This document shows positions 1 through 5,676 of a stretch of 6,484 nt of DNA, piece by piece. Source of the stretch: Candidatus Parvarchaeota archaeon (lineage in GTDB: Archaea > Nanobdellota > Nanobdellia > CSSed11-243R1). The number at the start of each line of letters is the position of its first letter. Within the stretch, counting starts at the first letter, position 1. The notes beneath the pieces are model-generated. The model was not told where the DNA came from. It worked only from the letters and a program-made list of their open reading frames with translations, and ran no database searches. Both the position numbers and the translations under genes were made by a program. The stretch covers positions 1-6,484 of the forward strand of contig PWUQ01000064.1 in NCBI GenBank assembly GCA_003563585.1, given 5' to 3'.

Positions 1-4
1 AACA

Positions 5-556
5 ATGATGGAACTAGAAGAAAGTATAAAAAGTGCAGAACTTCAGCTTATGTTCTTTGATGTTATGGGTGCAGAAGTTTCATGTGATTACTTGGAGAAA
101 CAAAGATGGGAAATAAGCAGTGAAACCGATTCACTTGGGAAGGAAGTTGAAAGATTTGAAAGTTCTATGAAGCTGGATGAAGATTCTTTTTTTGAGTTGA
201 AAGAAAGGTATACATTATCTATGTTAAGAAGCTGGTTAAATGTAGAAAATATAAAAGATACGTGTGATGCTGATTTTGTAACTGTTTTATATTTTTATTC
301 AAATGAATATTGTGATGGTTGTGAAGAACAAGGCATAATACTATCTTTTTACAAAGAAAAATTAGGTGGGGATTTGCTTATTTACTCTATTGATTCTGAC
401 TTAAATTTACAAATTGTTGATATGCTCAAGGATGTTTATGAAGTAGATGAATATCCTGTATTAGTGATAAATAGAGAAGTTTATTCTGGGTTTAGAAATA
501 CAAATGAATTAAAAGAAATAATTTGTGAAGAGAATCCTGCTCTTAAAGTGTGCTAG
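5..556 (+). CDS. Thioredoxin-fold protein with CDGC motif, probably N-terminally cut by the window edge
   Basis: This is a likely thiol-disulfide or thioredoxin-fold protein. The N-terminal part (about 1-80) is helical and acidic. From about residue 90 a thioredoxin-like pattern begins: a hydrophobic beta strand (VTVLYFYS), then Cys-Asp-Gly-Cys at 103-106 in the place of the CxxC active site, and later Tyr-Pro at 150-151 before a hydrophobic strand, as expected for the cis-proline loop. The first ATG is only 5 bases into the window and no in-frame stop lies before it, so the gene probably starts further upstream. Related archaeal proteins often carry an N-terminal membrane helix followed by such a helical linker, which would put the redox domain outside the cell; that part is inference. 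Extra cysteines occur at 27, 87, 174 and 183. The gene converges on the following minus-strand gene and their stops overlap by 4 nt. The substrate is unknown. Confidence 0.75.
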   Translation: MMELEESIKSAELQLMFFDVMGAEVSCDYLEKQRWEISSETDSLGKEVERFESSMKLDEDSFFELKERYTLSMLRSWLNVENIKDTCDADFVTVLYFYSNEYCDGCEEQGIILSFYKEKLGGDLLIYSIDSDLNLQIVDMLKDVYEVDEYPVLVINREVYSGFRNTNELKEIICEENPALKVC

Positions 557-873
557 CTAATCAATCTTTTAGGGACTAAAACTTGAGTTCTAACTACCGA
601 ACCATCTGGTCTTGTTGATTCACATACGCATGCAGTCTGAGTTAAGTTTTCAAGTCCTTCTGGTGGTGCATGTGGTTCATAATAACAGTGATGTTCGACA
701 AAAGAACTATCTTCACTTATATTGGCATTCATTTCTAAAGTCATTCTCATGCACATTTCATCATATCTTTCTGTTTCCATCCTTATTCTGTATGTATGCA
801 TAGAATAGTATACTCCAAATCCACCTGCAACCATTATGATAAGACATAATATTACTACTTTTTCTGTATCCAT
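553..873 (-). CDS. Small single-pass membrane protein with cysteine-containing external domain
   Basis: This 106-aa protein is not recognised by name. Residues 6-23 form one hydrophobic helix with Asp/Glu/Lys before it and Arg-rich sequence after it (about 29-36). The remainder is soluble and contains cysteines at 41, 63, 82 and 84, the last two as a CVC motif. There are N-glycosylation-type sequons at 51 (NIS) and 76 (NLT), which favour an extracytoplasmic C-terminal domain. The start is ATG at 873: a TATA-like element lies about 23 bases upstream and there is no Shine-Dalgarno sequence, consistent with a leaderless transcript. The gene sits downstream of the S-layer gene on the same strand, separated by that gene's U-rich terminator, so it is probably its own unit. 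Its stop codon overlaps that of the convergent thioredoxin-like gene. Function unknown; a small envelope protein, possibly disulfide-bonded, is the most that can be said. Confidence 0.75.
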   Translation of the reverse strand: MDTEKVVILCLIIMVAGGFGVYYSMHTYRIRMETERYDEMCMRMTLEMNANISEDSSFVEHHCYYEPHAPPEGLENLTQTACVCESTRPDGSVVRTQVLVPKRLIS

Positions 874-875
874 AG

Positions 876-887
876 CTATTCGAATAG
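876..887. promoter_or_regulatory. 12-bp perfect palindrome at the start of the small membrane protein gene (possible operator)
   Basis: CTATTCGAATAG is a perfect 12-bp palindrome 2 bases upstream of the ATG at 873, between the TATA-like element and the start codon. A protein bound here would cover the transcription start. A related, imperfect copy (CTATTCCTATAG) lies at 931-942, upstream of the TATA element. Function is inferred from position only. Confidence 0.35.
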
Positions 888-889
888 TC

Positions 890-903
890 TATATTTTAAA
901 AAT
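890..903 (-). promoter_or_regulatory. TATA-like promoter element for the small membrane protein gene
   Basis: On the minus strand this reads TTTTTAAAATAT, a good archaeal TATA-like box, centred about 23 bases from the ATG at 873. In archaea transcription starts about 25 bases downstream of the TATA centre, which would fall at or next to the start codon. This suggests a leaderless mRNA. Confidence 0.45.
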
Positions 904-956
904 GTTTTGATGAAAGAAAAATAAATTATACTATTCCTATAGCTGTCTCTAAATGT

Positions 957-989
957 TGTAAAATAAAAGAAAAAAAAGAAAAAAAGGTT
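957..989 (-). terminator. U-rich terminator after the S-layer gene
   Basis: About ten bases after the S-layer stop codon the minus strand carries TTTTTTTCTTTTTTTTC, followed by TTTTATTTTA. Archaeal RNA polymerase terminates at such U-tracts without needing a hairpin, and no convincing stem precedes this one. It separates the S-layer gene from the small membrane protein gene downstream. Confidence 0.65.
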
Positions 990-997
990 TGAGACGT

Positions 998-3349
998 TTA
1001 GTTAAATTCTACGCCTTCAAATCCTGCAGCTGTATTCAAGGTTACCAAATTACCTGTTAATTGGTCTGCAAATTGTCCGTCTCTGAAGTTTCCTGCGATA
1101 ACTTTTCCTGCTACTTCAGTGTCTTCTCTTGAATAACCTGCAATTATCAATGCATCGTGTCCGCCAAATGCTTCTTCAATGTATTGAATTATTGCTGTGT
1201 TTTCAGTATAGTCTTCTGCAGCCCATGTTGTTGGTACCAAATCATTAACCAATTCGTTAACTGCTGGTCCACCAACTAAAATAACTGGTCTTTGTGGTGT
1301 TGGTGCTCCTTGAACAACTTCGTATGAAACGTCTGCTACTGGGTCGATTACTGCACCGATGTGATTCATTCTCATGTTTGCAAACACTTGTTCTTCTGCG
1401 TAGAATACAGTTACATCTTCTCTGTCATCATCTCTTCTAAACAATGTACCATATTCTTCTTGATCAAGGCCCCATTCAATGTCTGAGTCGTATTCTTCTG
1501 GAATCATATTTAATTTCTCATCTTCTTCATCATCTTCTTCATCATCTTCTTCATCTTCTTCTTCATCTTCTTCTTCATCTTCTTCATCATCTTCTATTGT
1601 TGTCTCAAAAATTGTTGTCTCAAAATCATCTTCGTCGTTTGTCACTTCAAGGTATCCTAATTCAACTCCATCTTTATTCGAAAGAATAAAATGTGTAACA
1701 TTGTCGTCTTCCATATCCATATGTATAACTAATCCTAATTCTGTTTCTACAAAATTAAGACCTAGCGAATGTTTACCAAGTTCATCTGCATTAAGTGTCC
1801 ATACATCATCATCTGTTTGGTTGTCGCAGCAGCTAAGTTTGATTGAATATCCCCTTACATTGTATGTTTGTTCCATGTTGAATGTTCTGTCTTCTCCGGA
1901 TAATGTATATTCTCCATTGTCTCCTGCAGTACAATCAATCCAGTTTATTGTGAAGACTCTTGCTTCGTCTCTATTTACTGCTAACAATTGAACTCCTCTA
2001 AAGTCTCTTCCTTTAGCTCTTTCTATTTCGTCAATAGACCATCCTTCCATCAAGAAGTTACCAAATTCTGTGCCGTTGGTAGATGTTAAAATTTCATCTC
2101 CAAAGAAAATTGCGTCTTCGTCCTCATTTATTACAAGTGGGATTACTACTCTATGTCCTTGTTTGTTATTGAAAGAAAGTTCTCCTCTGTTTGCTCTGAA
2201 TTCAACTTCTTCTACATTTTTAACTAGTTCATCGAATTCTAATTCCCAGTTTCCGAATACAGGGTCAACCCAAGATTCTCCTTCTGCTAGGTATAATTCT
2301 TCAAGAGATTCTACATTTATTGTTATATTTGTCAAGTCTGTTCCGTCAAATCCGAAATTTGCAATTATGCTATAATCGTCGTGTGTTTCGTCATTGAATC
2401 TGACTTCCAATCCATCTCTTAATTCGATTTTTTCTGCTCCTATGTAGAATTCTACTCCACCTTCTGGGTCAATTGCATCAATCCAAATGTCTGTGATTCC
2501 AACTACTGTTTCATCTGTAAGTTCATCTGTGTCTCCACTTTCAAGAGTTAATGTTTCCCCATTTATGTTGAAATGTGCTTTGTATGGGTTTAGCTCTGTT
2601 CCTTCTCCAGTAATTCTTGATACTTCGACATTGTAGGATGTTCCTTCTACAACATATGTTTGTGTTGTTTTTGCCAATTGAATTGTTTCTTCTGCACCTG
2701 AGAATAATACTATGCTTTCATCGCTTGCTTCAGATACAAAATATTCTTCTCCTTGTATCTCTATTCTCACTTTTTCCAAGTCTCCTGATGGGAATTCATC
2801 TTGGAAATCTAACAGATATGTGTATATAGTTCCATCATCTTGGAATATATATGTATCTGCTGGTTCTTCTTCAATATTCAAATCTGCTCTAAATTCCAAT
2901 GTAAATGCTTCGCTTGCAAATTCTATTGTTTGCAAATAGTCAACATTTCTTCCATCTACTCTTATTCTTCCATCAGCCAAAAGCTGTGGGAAATAATAGT
3001 CTGTAAAGTAGTACGCGTTATCTCCGAAGTTGTCTCCGTAGAATATGTCTTCAATCAATTCTGTTCCTACTTTTTCTGTTTCTGATACTGGTAGTTCTGA
3101 TGCTTCTGCGATTGCTCCTGCAATATCTTGTCCAATTGCCAAGTCGCTTACAAATGCGTCCATGTTAATATCTGGGTTCCATTCACCATCTCCTACTATT
3201 ATGTGTGCATCAAATGTTCCTTCCTCTGTAATAAATGGTTGTGGCAAATTGTTTAATGCTGCACTTGCTCCGGCAAGACCCAATCCTGTAAAAAGGACTG
3301 CTGCTGCACCGACTGCTGCTATTTTTTTAATTGTTTTTTTTACTTCCAT
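998..3349 (-). CDS. S-layer protein (Methanocaldococcus-type S-layer family)
   Basis: This is the probable main surface-layer protein, exported and assembled into the cell-surface lattice. Residues 1-30 are a signal peptide: a Lys-rich start, a hydrophobic Ala/Gly/Leu core, and Ala-Ser-Ala before the likely cleavage point. Residues 31-90 (PFITEEGTFDAHIIVGD and following) match the style of the S-layer N-terminal domain. The C-terminal domain (about 650-783) contains VILVGGPAVNELV at 689-701 and AFGGHDALIIAGYSREDT at 727-744, both typical of the S-layer C-terminal domain. Between the two lies a long acidic beta-rich region. Sequons at 341, 425, 510 and 550 may be N-glycosylated. Residues 586-611 are an unbroken Asp/Glu run separating the middle region from the C-terminal domain. 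Three cysteines occur at 473, 507 and 508. The ATG at 3349 is preceded by a very strong Shine-Dalgarno sequence. The length of 783 residues is normal for such proteins. Confidence 0.93.
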   Translation of the reverse strand: MEVKKTIKKIAAVGAAAVLFTGLGLAGASAALNNLPQPFITEEGTFDAHIIVGDGEWNPDINMDAFVSDLAIGQDIAGAIAEASELPVSETEKVGTELIEDIFYGDNFGDNAYYFTDYYFPQLLADGRIRVDGRNVDYLQTIEFASEAFTLEFRADLNIEEEPADTYIFQDDGTIYTYLLDFQDEFPSGDLEKVRIEIQGEEYFVSEASDESIVLFSGAEETIQLAKTTQTYVVEGTSYNVEVSRITGEGTELNPYKAHFNINGETLTLESGDTDELTDETVVGITDIWIDAIDPEGGVEFYIGAEKIELRDGLEVRFNDETHDDYSIIANFGFDGTDLTNITINVESLEELYLAEGESWVDPVFGNWELEFDELVKNVEEVEFRANRGELSFNNKQGHRVVIPLVINEDEDAIFFGDEILTSTNGTEFGNFLMEGWSIDEIERAKGRDFRGVQLLAVNRDEARVFTINWIDCTAGDNGEYTLSGEDRTFNMEQTYNVRGYSIKLSCCDNQTDDDVWTLNADELGKHSLGLNFVETELGLVIHMDMEDDNVTHFILSNKDGVELGYLEVTNDEDDFETTIFETTIEDDEEDEEEDEEEDEEDDEEDDEEDEKLNMIPEEYDSDIEWGLDQEEYGTLFRRDDDREDVTVFYAEEQVFANMRMNHIGAVIDPVADVSYEVVQGAPTPQRPVILVGGPAVNELVNDLVPTTWAAEDYTENTAIIQYIEEAFGGHDALIIAGYSREDTEVAGKVIAGNFRDGQFADQLTGNLVTLNTAAGFEGVEFN
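1517..1594 (-). repeat. GAA/GAT triplet tract encoding 26 consecutive Asp/Glu residues
   Basis: Seventy-eight bases of nearly pure GAA and GAT codons (the last is GAG) encode residues 586-611 of the S-layer protein, all Asp or Glu. The plus strand reads as TTC/ATC triplets. Because every unit is a codon, slippage here would change the length of the acidic linker without breaking the frame. A role in cation binding, or as a flexible spacer between domains, is inferred. Confidence 0.9.
1596..1625 (-). repeat. Perfect 15-bp tandem duplication in the S-layer gene
   Basis: ATTGTTGTCTCAAAA occurs twice with no spacer (1596-1610 and 1611-1625, plus-strand reading). It produces the doubled peptide FETTI-FETTI (577-580 into 585) directly before the Asp/Glu tract. 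The identity of the copies suggests a recent slippage duplication. Confidence 0.85.
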
Positions 3350-3374
3350 TTTTTTTCACCTACCTCCTATAGGT
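3350..3374 (-). promoter_or_regulatory. Double Shine-Dalgarno site of the S-layer gene, within a possible small hairpin
   Basis: Upstream of the ATG at 3349 the minus strand reads AGGAGGTAGGTGA followed by seven A residues. It contains two overlapping matches to the complement of the archaeal 16S rRNA 3' end (AGGAGGT and AGGTGA), the nearer one at an ideal distance. This fixes the start codon and predicts very efficient translation. ACCTA (3370-3374) can pair with TAGGT (3358-3362), which would leave TAGGAGG exposed in a 7-base loop. Confidence 0.75.
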
Positions 3375-3394
3375 TTTTTTCATTTTTTTATTTA

Positions 3395-3408
3395 GGTTTT
3401 CGAAAACC
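3395..3408. repeat. 14-bp perfect palindrome in the S-layer upstream region
   Basis: GGTTTTCGAAAACC is a perfect palindrome 45-60 bases upstream of the S-layer start. If transcription begins at the distal promoter it lies in the mRNA leader and could form a short stem closed around UUCGA. If the proximal TATA-like sequence is used it would lie near the transcription start and act as a DNA operator. The sequence cannot decide between these. Confidence 0.5.
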
Positions 3409-3410
3409 CC

Positions 3411-3420
3411 CTTAATATAC
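3411..3420 (-). promoter_or_regulatory. Alternative proximal TATA-like element for the S-layer gene
   Basis: The minus strand reads GTATATTAAG here. A start about 25 bases downstream would give a leader of about 40 nt. It is a weaker match to the archaeal consensus than the element at 3480-3488, and both could be used. Confidence 0.3.
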
Positions 3421-3479
3421 TCTGCTTAATACTACTATCTCTATTTGAGGTTTTTACAGAATAAATCAAATTAGGAGCG

Positions 3480-3493
3480 TATTTAAAGTTTTC
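3480..3493 (-). promoter_or_regulatory. Strong archaeal BRE/TATA promoter of the S-layer gene
   Basis: The minus strand reads GAAAACTTTAAATACG, an A-rich BRE-like stretch followed by CTTTAAATA, very close to the archaeal TATA consensus. It lies 27 bases after the stop of the preceding gene. The expected transcription start near 3459 gives a leader of about 110 nt, fitting a highly expressed surface-layer gene with its own promoter. Confidence 0.6.
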
Positions 3494-3514
3494 TCTTTAA
3501 GGAATACACATTAG

Positions 3515-4000
3515 TCATTTCTTAATAGTAAATTTTGATGTCTTGTCTTTCTCTTCATTTTGAGCTTCTTTTTGATTTGTGGTGTTATTTTCGGATTTTT
3601 GAATTGAGCCTTGTGTTTGCTTAATTCTGGCTGATAGTATTTTTATGTTTCTGTCTAACATGTTAATTTTTGAGCTAATATCTGCCATGATGTCCTGCAT
3701 ATCACTTCCAGAGATGTATACTTCTGTTGGTTCTATAATTTCAACAACAGTTGGTCCATAATTAAGCACCACAGTAAACAATTCTTTTAAGTCTGAAAAC
3801 TCTGCTTCAAATTCAACATAACTTGAGAACATTTTTTCTCCCATTTTTTCAGGTTCAGAATAATCTTCTTTGTAAACTGTCCACTTCTTTTTTATTGTAT
3901 CTACTATTTTTTTAAGAGTGTCATTCAATGTTTCTTTTGGCCACCCCATAAGTTCTATAAATATCCTAACTTTGATTTTTTGTTTCTTTCCTAATATCAT
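3515..4000 (-). CDS. Conserved-looking archaeal protein with alpha/beta domain and coiled coil, function unknown
   Basis: No signal peptide or membrane segment is visible, so the 161-aa protein is probably cytoplasmic. Residues 9-95 look like a small alpha/beta domain: a strand (KVRIFIEL), a Gly-Trp-Pro turn at 19-21, an amphipathic helix (LNDTLKKIVDTIKKKW), and further strands (MFSSYVEFEAEF, TVVEIIEPTEVYIS). Residues 97-132 are a probable coiled-coil helix. The tail (133-161) is Asn/Gln/Lys/Glu-rich and probably disordered. The GWP-helix-EFEAE pattern resembles a family of hypothetical proteins common in small-genome archaea, known to me only as uncharacterised. The ATG at 4000 is 3 nt after the stop of the preceding gene, and its ribosome site (AGGAAGGGAT) lies in the end of that gene, so the two are co-transcribed and probably translationally coupled. 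Confidence 0.8.
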   Translation of the reverse strand: MILGKKQKIKVRIFIELMGWPKETLNDTLKKIVDTIKKKWTVYKEDYSEPEKMGEKMFSSYVEFEAEFSDLKELFTVVLNYGPTVVEIIEPTEVYISGSDMQDIMADISSKINMLDRNIKILSARIKQTQGSIQKSENNTTNQKEAQNEEKDKTSKFTIKK

Positions 4001-4003
4001 TTT

Positions 4004-4465
4004 TTATCCCTTCCTTAGTATGACAAAAAGTCCTGTTAATGAAACCAAAACTAAACCCATATATAAATATGTTTCTGAAATGGTTGATTCTGAATTAGAC
4101 AAAACTTTGACTGTATATGTCTCGTCTATTTTGTTTTCCTCATCAAATCTAAATCTTACTCTTAAATTATAGAATCCGGGCTCTGTTCCATGTTTAATTA
4201 AGTCGTGAAGTCCGAATTCAATTGGAATATTTGGCTTCAGATGTATCTCTTTTTGATTTGTTATCCAACCCTGTCCGACACAATTGAAACCTTCGTAAAC
4301 ATAAGAATAAATTGAAAATTTCATTTCTTCTTCTGAAACCATGGAAATATTCACGGAAAACCATTCCCCCACAATTATCTCTTCTGGTGTAGATATTTGA
4401 TATTCCAAACCATATGCAATTCCGAAACATAACAATAAAAGTAATAAGAACAATCCAAACCTCAT
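4004..4465 (-). CDS. Signal-peptide surface protein with C-terminal membrane anchor
   Basis: This 153-aa protein shows a clear exported architecture. Residues 1-19 are a signal peptide (a short Arg-containing start, a Leu-rich core, and Ala-Tyr-Gly before the likely cleavage site). Residues 20-125 form a beta-rich extracytoplasmic domain opening with YQISTPEEIIVGEWFSVNIS, the pattern of an Ig-like or CARDB-type archaeal surface domain. Residues 131-150 are a hydrophobic membrane helix, followed by Arg-Lys-Gly as a cytosolic stop-transfer end. There is one sequon at Asn39 and a cysteine at 62. It lies 18 nt after the 308-aa gene and 3 nt before the coiled-coil protein gene. There is no Shine-Dalgarno sequence, but an AT-rich TATA-like stretch (4482-4493) is placed correctly for a leaderless start. 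The specific ligand or partner is unknown; a small protein of the cell envelope is the safe reading. Confidence 0.8.
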   Translation of the reverse strand: MRFGLFLLLLLLCFGIAYGLEYQISTPEEIIVGEWFSVNISMVSEEEMKFSIYSYVYEGFNCVGQGWITNQKEIHLKPNIPIEFGLHDLIKHGTEPGFYNLRVRFRFDEENKIDETYTVKVLSNSESTISETYLYMGLVLVSLTGLFVILRKG

Positions 4466-4481
4466 AAAATTTAGAACATTT

Positions 4482-4493
4482 GATTATTTTTTA
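4482..4493 (-). promoter_or_regulatory. Possible TATA element for the surface-protein/coiled-coil gene pair
   Basis: The minus strand reads CTAAAAAATAAT, centred about 23 bases before the ATG at 4465. That spacing fits a leaderless archaeal promoter, and the gene has no ribosome binding site. It overlaps the end of the 308-aa gene. In an AT-rich genome such a match can arise by chance, so read-through from the upstream operon remains possible. Confidence 0.3.
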
Positions 4494-5410
4494 GCTTTTC
4501 TGTTTGACGACATTTCATCTATAGTATATTTCCTCTTTCCATCAAAAATTAGAAACTTGTTTTTGTCTATGTTTTTGGCTTTTTTTATGAATGTTAAGAG
4601 TTCTTTCTTTACTCGATTGAAGTGTTCTCGATCCTTTACGAACAAACCGATTAGATTGGGATTATCTAACTTTATGTTTCTATATGAGACTATTTCAGCG
4701 GTTTCTATTCTTGATTTTTTATATTCATTGTGAAGGTATTTTTTTATAGGGGATTTTATTTTACCTCTCTTTCTTTCGTCCAAAATATTTTTCATAATTT
4801 CTTTCTTTTTTGGATAACTCTCAAAAAAAGAGAAAATTATATCTGATATTTCCCAAAATCTAAGGGACCCCCATCCTGTTTTTTCTGTTGCAAGAAAATA
4901 TGTTATTATTCTCTTTGTTTTTGGGCTTTCATTCATAAGTTTTTTAAGATATTCTTTGTCGTTATCACGCCAATATCTTACTATTATTTTATTTACTTGA
5001 CTGAGGATATTATAGTGAAAAACTTCGAATTTATCATCGACTTCATCTATACTAAATATTAATCCATATGGTTCATTCTTTATATTATACTGAAATCCTA
5101 CAGCAAACCAAACACAATCATCCAAATTTATCAACTTTTCAAATGGGTTGCATCTAGGAGCATCACAAATTTTTCTTCTTTTTGATGTTTTTCTTAGAAC
5201 TCCGTCCTTTAAAATTAATTTTATATTTCTCGGTGTGGTAGCATGTACTATGCATGGTATACCGAATTTTTTATTGAATCTTTTATACTTATATTTTGTT
5301 TTAATTCTTTCTACTCTCTCTTTAATAAAAACAAAGCTCATGTATTTTTCAATTAAATTAAAGGTTTTTAGCTTTTCTATTTTTGAAAAATTTAGTATAA
5401 ATTTCATCAT
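4484..5410 (-). CDS. 308-aa protein with ADP-ribosyltransferase-like features, third gene of the toxin-antitoxin operon
   Basis: This protein is not securely recognised. After a basic helical N-terminus (1-50) comes IPCIVHATTPRNIKLILKDG (51-70), which resembles the first strand and helix of ADP-ribosyltransferase folds (DarT- or PARP-like), where His56 would contact NAD. CVWFAVGF (99-106) resembles the second core motif, in which an aromatic residue stacks on nicotinamide. TAEIVSYRNIKL (237-248), followed by LIGLFV, resembles the late strand carrying the catalytic Glu, here Glu239. Between them are Lys-rich helices and KTGWGSLRFWEISD (177-190). The His-aromatic-Glu order is visible; the fold assignment is inference. 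The ATG at 5410 overlaps the toxin stop as ATGA with no ribosome site, implying translational reinitiation after the toxin. A second ATG follows immediately. It may be an additional effector, a modulator of the toxin, or an unrelated passenger. The C-terminus is very basic (SSNRKAKK). Confidence 0.7.
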   Translation of the reverse strand: MMKFILNFSKIEKLKTFNLIEKYMSFVFIKERVERIKTKYKYKRFNKKFGIPCIVHATTPRNIKLILKDGVLRKTSKRRKICDAPRCNPFEKLINLDDCVWFAVGFQYNIKNEPYGLIFSIDEVDDKFEVFHYNILSQVNKIIVRYWRDNDKEYLKKLMNESPKTKRIITYFLATEKTGWGSLRFWEISDIIFSFFESYPKKKEIMKNILDERKRGKIKSPIKKYLHNEYKKSRIETAEIVSYRNIKLDNPNLIGLFVKDREHFNRVKKELLTFIKKAKNIDKNKFLIFDGKRKYTIDEMSSNRKAKK

Positions 5411-5676
5411 TTGTATATTTTATCGTGATGATCAAAATCATAGAATAAAACACAATCTTTAGATTTTTCATATTTAAAAATTAAAACAAAACTCTTCATA
5501 ATATGAACTCTTTTAAATTCATTTAAAGGTTTTCTTAAATTTTTGTAATGTTCTATAGATTTATTTGAAATAATTTCTTTAATTTTAGATATAATTCTCT
5601 TATATACAATCCTATCTTTTTTATAAATTTTGGAAAGTTTACTTCTCAATTTCTTTTCTAATGAAAAACTATGCAT
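5407..5676 (-). CDS. RelE/ParE-superfamily toxin
   Basis: This 89-aa protein is probably the toxin of a type II toxin-antitoxin pair; RelE-type members cut mRNA on the ribosome. A basic N-terminal helical region (6-39) is followed by HYKNLRKPLNEFKRVHI (43-59), strand KSFVLIFKYE (61-70), strand DCVLFYDFDHHDKIY (74-88). This matches the archaeal RelE-like pattern HYK-x-L-x-x-P-L-x-x-x-KRVHI...F-x-DFDHHD-x-YK. Arg56, His58, His83 and His84 are candidate functional residues. The length is usual for the family. The gene overlaps the antitoxin by 8 nt (ATGCATAG) and has its own Shine-Dalgarno AGAGG 9 bases before the ATG. It overlaps the 308-aa gene by 4 nt. Antitoxin-first order is typical. The family is fairly certain; the actual molecular target (ribosome-bound mRNA versus another target) cannot be read from the sequence. 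Confidence 0.82.
   Translation of the reverse strand: MHSFSLEKKLRSKLSKIYKKDRIVYKRIISKIKEIISNKSIEHYKNLRKPLNEFKRVHIMKSFVLIFKYEKSKDCVLFYDFDHHDKIYK

Noticed and set aside
1517..1594. Acidic tract as an assembly or frameshift artefact
   Set aside because: The reading frame continues through it into a recognisable S-layer C-terminal domain, and all units are whole codons.
1479..1991. Plus-strand open frame of 170 codons with a long poly-serine run
   Set aside because: It lies entirely antisense to the S-layer gene; the serine run is the reverse reading of the GAA/GAT triplet tract. It has no ribosome site.
2070..3395. Several plus-strand open frames of 70-116 codons
   Set aside because: All are antisense shadows of the S-layer gene, with low-complexity composition and no initiation signals.
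3482..3501. Inverted repeat TTAAAG/CTTTAA as terminator of the coiled-coil gene
   Set aside because: The stem is AT-rich, 6 bp, without a following U-tract, and it coincides with the strong TATA element of the S-layer gene, which explains it better.
3918..4172. Plus-strand open frame of 84 codons
   Set aside because: It is antisense to the coiled-coil and surface-protein genes, which have far better protein features and initiation signals.
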